Shown here: positions 52,369-61,500 of the stretch, piece by piece | Numbering within the stretch: the first letter of the stretch is position 1 | How the letters are laid out: every line of letters starts with the position of its first letter | DNA from: Leeuwenhoekiella parthenopeia | Lineage (GTDB): Bacteria > Bacteroidota > Bacteroidia > Flavobacteriales > Flavobacteriaceae | Assembly: GCF_020782115.1 (NCBI RefSeq) | Contig: NZ_JAJGMW010000016.1 | Location: forward strand, 49,137-113,136 | Direction of reading: 5' to 3' | DNA: 64,000 nucleotides | Notes under the pieces: generated by a model | Database searches by the model: none | What the model saw: the letters and a program-made list of their open reading frames with translations, nothing else | Told to the model about the DNA's origin: nothing | Made by a program: the position numbers and the translations under genes

Positions 52369-52407
52369 ACCGTATATAATTACGGAATAGTCCGTATTTT
52401 TCTACGG
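52369..52407. promoter_or_regulatory. Cluster of CCGTA/TACGG half-sites upstream of the membrane regulator
   Basis: Overlapping inverted repeats CCGTA-N6-TACGG and TACGGA-N4-TCCGTA (52381-52396), then another TACGGA, share their half-site with the palindromes around 51.1-51.3 kb. Here they lie in the 276-bp space between the rteC start and the 3' end of the LuxR-type gene. The rest of that space shows no gene. Confidence 0.5.
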
Positions 52408-52458
52408 ATAACTTGTGAGGTATTGCCAATAGGGGGTTCTGTAAAGAATTGAATTTGC

Positions 52459-53373
52459 CTATTTTTTCTTCCTGAATCGCTTTAAAAATTCACGCCTATT
52501 CTTCACGCCTGTCTTTTTGAAGATATTGGATGCGTGTTTCGATACAGTACTTTCAGCGATGAACAAATCTTTGGCTATATTTTTATAGCTCAAATTACTC
52601 AGAATTGACAAGGCTACCTCGATTTCCCTTCGGGTCAAATCTTCATAAATGATTTTGCGTTCTACCGATTCATCACGTTGTTTTTTCTTTAGGGCAAATA
52701 CCTCATACATTCGATTGTTGTTTTCTATAAAGTACAAATACCTATCAGCTTCAATAGCGGTTATCGCAAAAAAAGCCAAGTTCATAACGGTAAAAGTTAT
52801 CCATTGGTAATCGCCTATTACCGTACAAATGGGTAATAAGGCTATGCTTGCCACACTAACCATCGACAACTTATTTCGCCTTAGTATAAAGGCATTTGGA
52901 TTGCTGGGATTCGAGATTCTACGGTAGAAAATGAATAAAAAAATAAAGGCTAAAATCGATATCGGAATGGTAAAAAGAAAACGTGCCGATTTCAGCGAAT
53001 CTGTTAGAAAATAGGGAATCAAGAATAAAACTATAAAACTGACACTTGCCAGTATTGCAAGATTTCTAATGGACGAGTTAAACTTCAACACAACAATATC
53101 ATACTCTTTATACAGGTAGTAAACAATGTAAACACAAAGCGTAATGGCAACACCGTAAGTAATTATATATTGAAGTATAAAAGGTCCGGGAAAATCTTCT
53201 ACGGGTAGAAACCCACCAGTGGCATTATAGGCAATAAATAAAAAGCCAAGATAGAGAAACCGTCTTAGGCTACTGCGAGTTTTTTTTCTCGAAAAATAAA
53301 GGGTAAGCAATACAATGACCGTATCTATTAAAAGATAGAAGAACGTTGTCCAATGTATTGATGTCCCAAACAT
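52459..53373 (-). CDS. Membrane-bound LuxR-type transcriptional regulator
   Basis: A 304-residue protein with seven hydrophobic helices in the first 200 residues and a cytoplasmic C-terminal LuxR HTH (about residues 235-300, with LTRREIEVALSILSNLSYKNIAKDL and ESTVSKHASNIFKKTGVKNRREF). This topology suits a sensor that regulates transcription directly from the membrane. No receiver or kinase domain is seen. It lies 8 bp after the asparaginase-like gene and probably forms a unit with it. Confidence 0.75.
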   Translation of the reverse strand: MFGTSIHWTTFFYLLIDTVIVLLTLYFSRKKTRSSLRRFLYLGFLFIAYNATGGFLPVEDFPGPFILQYIITYGVAITLCVYIVYYLYKEYDIVVLKFNSSIRNLAILASVSFIVLFLIPYFLTDSLKSARFLFTIPISILAFIFLFIFYRRISNPSNPNAFILRRNKLSMVSVASIALLPICTVIGDYQWITFTVMNLAFFAITAIEADRYLYFIENNNRMYEVFALKKKQRDESVERKIIYEDLTRREIEVALSILSNLSYKNIAKDLFIAESTVSKHASNIFKKTGVKNRREFLKRFRKKK

Positions 53374-53381
53374 TTATATTC

Positions 53382-53867
53382 CTACTCATTGCGCTCAAAT
53401 TTGTTGGTTTCTAAATTTTTTGAAACATTGTTCCAAAGAAAAATTTGTCCGTTCATAGCAATATAAACATCCGGTTTTAGAAGCTGTAGCGAGCTGATTG
53501 CATATCCTAAATTAAATGGTGCATCCGTGTTCTCAGATGAACCTATAATGAAAGACCCAACCAGAACAATGGTTTTTTTCAGATTGAGTCTTCCTATATA
53601 TTTTGCGGTATCTTCCATCGTGAAAGTACCGTGTGTTATTAAAATTTTAGTTGCATTAGATTCGGCAATCTTGCTAACTAACAGTTTTCTATCATTTTCA
53701 TTTATTGCCCGACTATCTTTTTTAAAGACGCTCTCGATGGTATATTTAAAATCAACATTTGCACCTTTAAAAAAATCCTCGATGGTAACATTGGATTTTG
53801 TTATTCCGTTGTCATCAACATAATCTAAGCCCTCTATGGTGCCACCTGTTGTGAATATATGTATCAT
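53382..53867 (-). CDS. Asparaginase-fold protein lacking the catalytic Asp
   Basis: A protein of about 161 residues matching the N-terminal domain of L-asparaginases: TTGGTI (first catalytic threonine), then THGTFTMEDTAKYI, where the usual HGTDTM carries Phe in place of the conserved Asp. The C-terminal domain is absent. The start at 53867 (MIHIFTTGG) is preferred over 53918. It may be a ligand-binding or signalling protein rather than an asparaginase. Confidence 0.7.
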   Translation of the reverse strand: MIHIFTTGGTIEGLDYVDDNGITKSNVTIEDFFKGANVDFKYTIESVFKKDSRAINENDRKLLVSKIAESNATKILITHGTFTMEDTAKYIGRLNLKKTIVLVGSFIIGSSENTDAPFNLGYAISSLQLLKPDVYIAMNGQIFLWNNVSKNLETNKFERNE

Positions 53868-53949
53868 AATAGGTCTTCGTTTGGACCTATAAATATAGTG
53901 GTAATAATTTATACTCAACTCTTGTTGAACTTGTTAAGTCACTGTTTGT

Positions 53950-55923
53950 TTAAGAATCTTTCCACTTCATCTTCTGCAACCGAACTGCATTTAATATAGC
54001 CAAAAGCGCCACACCCACATCAGCAAACACCGCTTCCCACATAGTTGCCAAACCGCCTGCACCAAGAATAAGCACAATTACTTTTACCCCAAATGCCAAG
54101 CCAATATTTTGCCAAACGATGCTTCGGGTTGAACGCCCAATTTTAATTGCCCTGGCAATCTTGCTTGGTTGGTCGGTTTGGATAATAACATCTGCCGTCT
54201 CAATGGCAACATCGCTGCCCAAACCACCCATTGCGATACCTACACCACTGGCCGCCAATACAGGCGCATCATTAATACCATCGCCTATAAAGGCTACTTT
54301 CGTTTCAGGTTGTTTTTTGAGTTCTTCGACCTCGTTTAACTTATCTTCCGGCAATAAACCACCTTTTGCCCAATCTATGTTCAGTTCTTTTGCTACTTGC
54401 TGGGTAATGGAATCCTTATCGCCCGAAAGCATTATGATTTTTGAAATACCAGCCTCACGTATTTGCTTAATGGCTTGGTGGGCATCTTCCTTCAGTTCAT
54501 CGGCAATGGTTACATAACCTGCAAATTTCCCGTCAATAGCTACCATCACTATGGATTCTACTATACTATCGGTTTCAGAAGGTACTTCGACACTGTTCGA
54601 GGTCATCAATGCTTTGTTACCGACCAAAACAGTTTTTCCGTTGACCGTTCCTTTTAAGCCCTTTCCGGCGACCTCGGAAACTTCGGTTGCTTCCAAGTCG
54701 GCACCATCAGCTTTGTATTCCAGAATTGCCTTTGCGATGGGATGGGTAGATTGTTCTTCCATCGCCATCAGGTATTGCATAAATTCCGCTTCTGCGAAAG
54801 TGGATGTATTGACCACTTCCTTAATCTTGAAGACCCCTTTGGTAACAGTTCCCGTTTTGTCCATTACCACGGTATTGACTTTGGTCATTGCATCCAAAAA
54901 GGATGCGCCCTTGAACAAAATACCGTTGCGGGATGCTGCACCCAATCCGCCGAAATATCCTAATGGAATTGATATAACCAAAGCACAGGGACAGGAAATA
55001 ACCAAGAAAATCAACGCACGATAAAGCCAATCCCTAAATACATAATCGTCCACAAAAAAGTAAGGCAAAAACGTTAAGCCGATAGCAAGAAAAACCACGA
55101 TTGGTGTATAGATTCGTGCAAACTTTCTGATGAACAATTCAGTCTTTGATTTACGAGCGGTAGCATTTTGCACCATATCCAGAATACGGGCAATGGAACT
55201 GTCCTTAAATTCTTTGGTGGTTTCAATTTCGATGACACCATCGAGATTGATGCTTCCCGCAAAAACCTTTTCGCCTTTCGCAATGGTATCGGGCTTGCTT
55301 TCGCCCGTTAACGCTGCGGTATTAAACGACCCTTTATCTGAAAGTAAAATACCATCGAGTGGTACTTTTTCACCCACTCGTACTTGAATTTTCTCGCCAA
55401 TCTCGACAGTTTCAGGATTGACAGAGACAAAATCATCATCACGATAGACCAATGCTTCATTAGGGCGCACATCAAGTAGTGCTTTAATATTTCTTTTGGC
55501 GCGGTTGACCGCTGCATTCTGGAACAGTTCGCCTACGGCATAGAACAGCATAACCGCCACACCTTCGGGATATTCGCCTATGGCAAAAGCCCCCAAAGTG
55601 GCAATGGACATCAAGAAAAATTCCGTAAAAAAGTCGCCTTTTAAGATGCTGTTCCAACCTTCCCGTATAACAGGAAATCCTACAGGAATGTAAGCCACAG
55701 TGTACCAGACAACTCGAATCCAACCTTTAAAGAAGGGGAAGGCATCAAAATAATCAATAGCAATACCAGCAATTAGCAACACAAAGCTGAAAATGGCGGG
55801 CAAATAAGTTCTGAAGTTTGACAATTCTTCCTGACTGCTATGATTGTGTCCGTCATCGTGGCTGTGCTCGCCCTTATGTTCTTTAGGGTCTATGTCGCGT
55901 AAATTTACTTTTTTCTTTTTCAT
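53950..55923 (-). CDS. Zn/Cd/Pb-type P1B ATPase
   Basis: A 657-residue heavy-metal P-type ATPase with a His-rich N-terminus (HKGEHSHDDGHNHSS) instead of an HMA domain. Motifs are TGES, the membrane CPC in SCPCALVISIP, the phosphorylation site DKTGT (about residue 353), the HP pair in STHPIAKAI and GDGINDAP. The C-terminal helices carry a conserved Lys (GVKVIVL) and DVG (ADVGVAL), the signature of group P1B-2 exporters of Zn, Cd and Pb. It lies downstream of a SpoIIAA-like gene and the Fur-type gene. Confidence 0.9.
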   Translation of the reverse strand: MKKKKVNLRDIDPKEHKGEHSHDDGHNHSSQEELSNFRTYLPAIFSFVLLIAGIAIDYFDAFPFFKGWIRVVWYTVAYIPVGFPVIREGWNSILKGDFFTEFFLMSIATLGAFAIGEYPEGVAVMLFYAVGELFQNAAVNRAKRNIKALLDVRPNEALVYRDDDFVSVNPETVEIGEKIQVRVGEKVPLDGILLSDKGSFNTAALTGESKPDTIAKGEKVFAGSINLDGVIEIETTKEFKDSSIARILDMVQNATARKSKTELFIRKFARIYTPIVVFLAIGLTFLPYFFVDDYVFRDWLYRALIFLVISCPCALVISIPLGYFGGLGAASRNGILFKGASFLDAMTKVNTVVMDKTGTVTKGVFKIKEVVNTSTFAEAEFMQYLMAMEEQSTHPIAKAILEYKADGADLEATEVSEVAGKGLKGTVNGKTVLVGNKALMTSNSVEVPSETDSIVESIVMVAIDGKFAGYVTIADELKEDAHQAIKQIREAGISKIIMLSGDKDSITQQVAKELNIDWAKGGLLPEDKLNEVEELKKQPETKVAFIGDGINDAPVLAASGVGIAMGGLGSDVAIETADVIIQTDQPSKIARAIKIGRSTRSIVWQNIGLAFGVKVIVLILGAGGLATMWEAVFADVGVALLAILNAVRLQKMKWKDS

Positions 55924-56280
55924 CTATTCTGATATCCAAATTTTTGCTTGTTCTTTATCTTTTAAATCGAAGTATTTTACTTCCGAGCTTGTGAAGAAGT
56001 CGGTGGCTTTCGCAGCCCATTCTTGCCATTTCTTTTCGCCGACAAACGCCATTTTTCCATAGTCTTTAATATGTGCGGCATCAGTTTTTATGTCTTCCCA
56101 AAATCCTTTAAGGGTATAGCCTTCGAAATTTTCCATTTCAAAATAAAAGTCCACTTTATGACCCTTATCGATAATTTGGTGTATGCGTTCGTGAACGGTC
56201 TGTAAATTTTCTTCATTCAATTTGCCCAAAAGCTTTGCTGCAATCAGGTTTTCTTTTTTTGTTTCTATAAACTGTATCAT
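55924..56280 (-). CDS. SpoIIAA-like (STAS/SEC14-type) protein, ICE copy
   Basis: A 118-residue protein of the same family as those at 13702 and 14119, with KVDFYFEMENFEGYTLKGFWEDIK and GKMAFVGEKKWQEW. It directly abuts the P-type ATPase gene and probably forms an operon with it. A candidate TGCAA-type operator lies between its start and the Fur-type gene stop. Confidence 0.68.
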   Translation of the reverse strand: MIQFIETKKENLIAAKLLGKLNEENLQTVHERIHQIIDKGHKVDFYFEMENFEGYTLKGFWEDIKTDAAHIKDYGKMAFVGEKKWQEWAAKATDFFTSSEVKYFDLKDKEQAKIWISE

Positions 56281-56321
56281 AACTTCTTATTTTTCAGCTT
56301 TCAAAGTACAGGTTTAAACCG

Positions 56322-56336
56322 TGCAACGGAAGTGCA
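56322..56336. promoter_or_regulatory. Candidate Fur-family site 1 (TGCAACGGAAGTGCA)
   Basis: An imperfect dyad upstream of the SpoIIAA-like/P-type ATPase pair and just before the Fur-type gene stop. It resembles the sites at 62973 and 63394, which precede two other genes of the metal module. Confidence 0.5.
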
Positions 56337-56337
56337 T

Positions 56338-56754
56338 TTATTGCCCGCTACACTTTTCGCAAATTCCTTTTATAACTAAGTTCGCATCCTCAGCCACATA
56401 TCCATCTGGTAGATTAACCTGCGGTATCTTATGTTCTGTGAGACATACTGTTTCATCGCAGTTGTTACAATGAAAATGCAAGTGTAAATCTTGTTCGATT
56501 TCACAATTGCACCCAGGTTCGCAAAGCGCATATTTTGAAATATTGGTGCCATCGTCTATTTGGTGCACAATTCCTTTTTCTTCAAAAGTTTTTAAGGTTC
56601 GGTAAAGTGTAGTTCTGTCCGCTTTCGCGAAAGCGTTCTCAATGTCCGTTAATGCAACGGCAATTTCTTTCTCGGCCATATACTTATAAATCAAAATGCG
56701 CATAGCCGTAGGACGCACACTTTTGTTTTCCAATGTTTTTTCTATTTCTTTCAT
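56338..56754 (-). CDS. Fur-family metalloregulator
   Basis: A 138-residue Fur-family protein with a winged-helix N-terminus and metal-binding residues CEPGCNCEIEQDLHLHFHCNNCDETVCL, plus a terminal CEKC pair. The cysteine-rich arrangement suits a zinc-sensing (Zur-like) regulator, but other metals cannot be excluded. It is the natural candidate to bind the three TGCAA-type sites. It overlaps the cation transporter gene by 1 bp. Confidence 0.87.
   Translation of the reverse strand: MKEIEKTLENKSVRPTAMRILIYKYMAEKEIAVALTDIENAFAKADRTTLYRTLKTFEEKGIVHQIDDGTNISKYALCEPGCNCEIEQDLHLHFHCNNCDETVCLTEHKIPQVNLPDGYVAEDANLVIKGICEKCSGQ
56621..56634. repeat. Palindrome GCTTTCGCGAAAGC inside the Fur-type gene
   Basis: A perfect 14-bp palindrome. 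Shorter forms of the same motif occur at 59750-59761 in the CusA-type gene and 22250-22259 in the mobilisation gene. See the findings. Confidence 0.6.
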
Positions 56755-57389
56755 TATTTATCGAGATTCTTTTTTATGTTTTTTGCTTTGGTAAAGGCTT
56801 CCCAGCCTTCTTTTGCCGCGTAGGGAACTATCAACAATGCCGCGACAGGGTCTGCCCACCACCAGCCCAACCATTTCACGAGCAGCAGACCCAATAGAAC
56901 TACCACGGTTTGGTACAGGCAGATAAAAGTGTCCTTGGCATCCGCTAACAGAGCGGGACTATCCAGTTTATTTCCATAGTTCCGTTTGTAGTAAATCAAA
57001 ATGGGATTTACAACCAATGATACCATCAGTATCACAATGCCCACCGTTGACCAAGAAGCGGTTTCTTGACTCATCAGTTTTGATATAGAATCATAGGATA
57101 TGAATGCACAGATAAGCGCAAAGGATATCGCAATGACGTAGAGCGTTATCATTTTTCTTTTCTCTACACGCCTTTCATCAATGCCTTTGATTTCGCCGTG
57201 CAATCGCCAGCCCAGTGTTCCGGCACTTATCACCTCAATGGTACTGTCAAGTCCCCAGCCTATCAACGCCGAACTGTTTGCGGTAAAGCCTGCGATTAGC
57301 GATACGACTACCTCTATAACATCATAGATGACATTCCAGATTTGAAGTGTACGTGCTTCTTTTAAATTTTGTTTTCTTTTTGTTTCCAT
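56754..57389 (-). CDS. CDF-like cation transporter
   Basis: A 211-residue membrane protein with five to six helices and the CDF-like TM2 pattern GWGLDSTIEVISAG, plus LLADAKDTF in TM5. The C-terminal cytoplasmic domain of typical CDF proteins is missing, so this is a shortened member. It probably moves a divalent metal, in keeping with neighbours. The gene is directly downstream of CzcB and overlaps the Fur-type gene start by 1 bp. Confidence 0.78.
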   Translation of the reverse strand: METKRKQNLKEARTLQIWNVIYDVIEVVVSLIAGFTANSSALIGWGLDSTIEVISAGTLGWRLHGEIKGIDERRVEKRKMITLYVIAISFALICAFISYDSISKLMSQETASWSTVGIVILMVSLVVNPILIYYKRNYGNKLDSPALLADAKDTFICLYQTVVVLLGLLLVKWLGWWWADPVAALLIVPYAAKEGWEAFTKAKNIKKNLDK

Positions 57390-57393
57390 AGGA

Positions 57394-58593
57394 TTAGTGA
57401 CTATGTTCCGCTTCGCCCTTTTTCATTTCGGCCATTAAATAATAAGCATTATTCAAAGCATATTTGACATTCGATTTTTGTTCTGTTAGAAAATCAATGG
57501 GAATCCATTCCCCATCTTGAGACCCTTTTGTTACTTCATTAGGTGTAAAAGACCAATCATCACCTTCCTTTTCAACCGAAAAAACAAAAAATCGGTTACC
57601 ATCTGCGGCTATGGCACTTTCGGGTATCGCCAACGTCTTACTATTGTCCGTTTGTATGCGCCCTTGGATATACATTCCGGGAATAAGATTGCCTTCCTTG
57701 TTCTCGATTTCTGCGTGAACGTGTATCGCTTTGGGATTCTGCTCAAAAGTCTTTCCTACTGAATAGATTTCCGCGGTCAGTTCCTTCCCAGGAATGGATT
57801 GGACATTGAACGTCACTTTCTGACCTTCCTTCACCTTATAGACATCCTTCTCAAACACCATCAAATCTGCGTGAACGTGATGGGTGTCCACGATTTCCAT
57901 TAGGTCGGTCTGGGGTTCTACATACTGCCCTGTTTTAACCTCTACCTTTTGTACAAATCCTTCGATGGGACTTCGCAGCGCGACACGCTGGTAAATCGTT
58001 CCGTTCCTTACGCCCGATGCACTAACGTTTAGTTGTTGCAGTTGGGCTTCAAGACCTTTTGCCATACTTCGGGATGCTTGGTATTCGGCTTCCGCCTTTT
58101 GAAAATTAGCACCGCTTCCTACACCTGCATCGTAAAGGGTTTTTTGTCGTTCAAATTCCTTCTTTAAAAATTGACTGTTGCTATACGCGTTCAGGTAGTC
58201 GGTCTGTTTTTGAATAATGTTGGGGTGCGATAGGTAAGCGACTGTTTGCCCTTTATTGACCTTATCACCCTCGATAACTTCTATGGAAACTACGTTTGCA
58301 CCCACCACTGTTGTAATGGATGCTTCATTCTGTGGTGGAACTTCCAACTGACCATTGGCTTCCACGTACCCACTCATATTTCTCATTTGTAGGGTATCGA
58401 TTTGCATTTGCAGGGCGTCGAACTGTTTTGCTGTGAGCATCACTTCTTCGGCTTTGCCTTCTGCGTGGGCTTCTTCCGTTTCAGAATTTCCCTCATTGTT
58501 TTCAGCTAACTCTGATTTAGAATCACCGCAAGAGGTTAACCCTAAGAGAATAGCCAATAAACTGATGACTGTATATTTAGATAGATTTTTCAT
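57394..58593 (-). CDS. CzcB/CusB-type periplasmic adaptor lipoprotein
   Basis: A 399-residue membrane fusion protein with a lipobox (GLTSCGDS). It has a long helical hairpin (NAYSNSQFLKKEFERQKTLYDAG) within a lipoyl domain, ending in ALRSPIEGFVQKVEVKTGQYV, and C-terminal beta domains. It links the CusA/CzcA pump to the outer-membrane channel in metal efflux. Its start overlaps the pump gene stop by 1 bp (TAATG). The His at the C-terminus (GEAEHSH) may bind metal. Confidence 0.88.
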   Translation of the reverse strand: MKNLSKYTVISLLAILLGLTSCGDSKSELAENNEGNSETEEAHAEGKAEEVMLTAKQFDALQMQIDTLQMRNMSGYVEANGQLEVPPQNEASITTVVGANVVSIEVIEGDKVNKGQTVAYLSHPNIIQKQTDYLNAYSNSQFLKKEFERQKTLYDAGVGSGANFQKAEAEYQASRSMAKGLEAQLQQLNVSASGVRNGTIYQRVALRSPIEGFVQKVEVKTGQYVEPQTDLMEIVDTHHVHADLMVFEKDVYKVKEGQKVTFNVQSIPGKELTAEIYSVGKTFEQNPKAIHVHAEIENKEGNLIPGMYIQGRIQTDNSKTLAIPESAIAADGNRFFVFSVEKEGDDWSFTPNEVTKGSQDGEWIPIDFLTEQKSNVKYALNNAYYLMAEMKKGEAEHSH

Positions 58594-61500
58594 TATTGTT
58601 TGAAATATTGTAGTTCGAAAACTGATTTTAGATAATTGTCGAGCGCATCCAGCGCATCCATTTCAGTATTTATGGCATCCCGTATGATTTGCGTGAACGC
58701 TGCATAGTCTACCGCACCTTCCTTGTAGGCAAGTAGTGCGCCCTTGCGTTGTTCTTCAGCAAGGGGTAAGGCTTTATCCCTGTAAAATTGCCAAGATGTT
58801 TCCCATTTTTGATAGGACTGTACGGCCTGCTGATATTCAGATTGCAATTGGCGTTGTGTATATTCAGCATTAGTTCTTGCGATCTCGCTGTCAATTTTGG
58901 CGGCTTTGGCTTGGCTACGTTCCGTACCGGAAAATAAAGGAATGGAAATACCAGCTTGATAGCTGTAGAACCCGCTATTGCCGTTCACTCTTTGAAGTCC
59001 GCCCTGAAGATTAAACTTAGGAAGCAAGTCAGCACGTGCCGCATCATAATTTGCCTCAGCTTCATCAATTTGCCTTTGCGAAAGCTTCAGTTCGGGATGA
59101 TTTTCTACTGATGTGGGTATGCCCAATACGGCAACTTCACTTTCATCAAGCGATTTTGGAACAGTATAAAAAACGTCCGAGACCAGCCATAAGTTGAGTT
59201 TTTGTAAGGCAATAGCATAATCGGTTTCAGCCTGTTGCAATTTGTTACTGATTTGCAAGGCTTGATTTGTCGCTGATGAATATTCCAACCTTGAAATGGC
59301 TTCTACCTCATAATTAAGCGCAATGGCTTTTTCAAATTGTGAATAGATAGAATCCAGTTCTCTGTACAGTTCAAATTTCTGCCGTTGCTGATAAGCTTGC
59401 GACCACGCCTTTTTAACTTCCTGTTCTACCTGAAGTTCAGAAAGGTCAAGAGCTGTTTCGGCCAAAGCGATACGTTGCTTTTGCAGACGCTTTTTCGCAC
59501 CTATGCCGAATAAGTTGATATTCTGTTGCCCTAAACCAACCAATGTATAAATCCCCTGACCATCCGATATTTCCTCGCCACCTGTAAACACTTGGGTGTT
59601 TCCAAAATCGTAAGCTGTGCCTTTTAGAGCAGTTTGTCTTTGAATTTCCAACTGTTTCGTTTTCAAGAGCGGATAGTTTTCCGTAGAAACTTCTACCGCT
59701 TTTTCTAATGATATTACTTGCAGGGAATCATTCTGTGGAAGTTGCTGCGCTTTCGCGAAAGTGGAAGTAAATAGCAAACAAACCACTGCCATAGCGGTAG
59801 CAAATTTTGGATTCAATTTCGCTTTTCGTTCCGAACGTTTCTCGACCCATTGATAAAAGATGGGCAGTATAAAGAGCGTCAAGAGGGTGGAAGTTATCAA
59901 TCCACCAATGACCACGGTAGCCAAGGGTCGTTGCACTTCAGCCCCTGCGGATGCTGAAATGGCCATAGGCAGGAAACCAAGAATATCGGTTAAGGCAGTA
60001 AGCATAATCGGGCGGATCCTTCGTTTTGTGCCTTCCACTATGCGGTCTCTCAAATTGGTCACACCTTCTTCCTTCAGTTCGTTCAATCCGCTTATCATTA
60101 CCAATCCATTCAGTACCGCCACACCAAAGAGCACGATAAAACCAACCCCTGCGGAAATGCTAAATGGCATATCCCTGAGCCATAGGGCAAAAACGCCACC
60201 AATGGTTGCCATAGGGATGGCCAAATAAATCATCAAGGTTTGGGGAAAGGATTTTAAAGCGAAATAAATCAAAATGAAAATTAGCAATAAAGCAATCGGG
60301 ACAACGGTCTGTAGCCTATTGCTGGCACGTTCGAGGTTTTCAAAAGCACCACCATAACGAATGTAATATCCAGGGGGCAATTCAAATTGGGCATCTAATT
60401 TATCCTGAATTTCTTCGACTACCGATTTAACATCACGGTCACGTATATTGATACCTACATACGTTCGTCTATTTGTATTGTCCCTGCTTATTTGCATTGG
60501 GCCGGGTTCGTAGCTCACATTCGCAATTTCCCTTAACGGAATTTGTGAACCATTAGGCAAATTGATAAATAGGTTTTGGATATCATTAATGCTTTCTCGG
60601 TTTTCTTTTTGCAGTCTAACCACCAAGTCAAATCGCTTTTCCCCCTCGAATATCACACCTGCCTTACCACCTGCAAAAGCAGCCTGTACCACACTATTGA
60701 GCTGGTTGATTTCAAGCCCATATTGTGCCAGTTTATTGCGGTTGTAATCAATGGTTATTTGAGGTAATCCGTCAGTTGCCTCTACTTTCATATCCGCTAC
60801 ACCAGAAACGGTCGCAATGATTTTGCCCATTTCTTCCGCCTTGCTTGCCAGAATGTCCAAATCTTCCCCAAACAGTTTGATAGCAACATCTTCACGTACA
60901 CCCGTAAGTAGTTCGTTAAAACGCATTTCTATGGGTTGGGTAAATTCATAATTGACACCGGGAATTATGCTTATGGCTTCTTTCATTTTTTCCACCAATT
61001 CATCTTTGCTCTCGGCAGATGTCCATTCATCACTTGGTTTTAAGATGACGAATACATCTGCAATATCCATTGGCATAGGGTCGGTAGGCACATCGGCCAC
61101 ACCAATACGGCTGATGATAGTTTCCACCTCTGGAAATTCCGCTTTTACGATACGCTCTATTTTTGTGGTTGTTTCTATCGTTTCTGAAAGGGAACTTCCC
61201 GGTTTTAGGATGGCGTGAAAGGCAATATCGCCTTCGTCCAATTGTGGGATGAATTCGCCGCCCATTCTGGTAAAAGCAAAAATGGCAACTGCAAAAAGAG
61301 CAATAGCAATACCTATAACCATCTTCCCTTTAGTGAGTGATTTGGTCAATAGCGGTTCATATTTTCGCTCTACCCAATGCACAAACTTATCGCCATACGA
61401 TTTCTTTTCAGATTTTGGTGGTCTAAGGAATAATGCCGAAATCATTGGAACATAAGTCAAGCAAAGTAACATTGCACCAATCATAGCAAAGATGAAAGTT

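Noticed and set aside
53382..53867. Functional L-asparaginase
   Set aside because: Only the N-terminal domain is present and the HGTDT aspartate is replaced by Phe.
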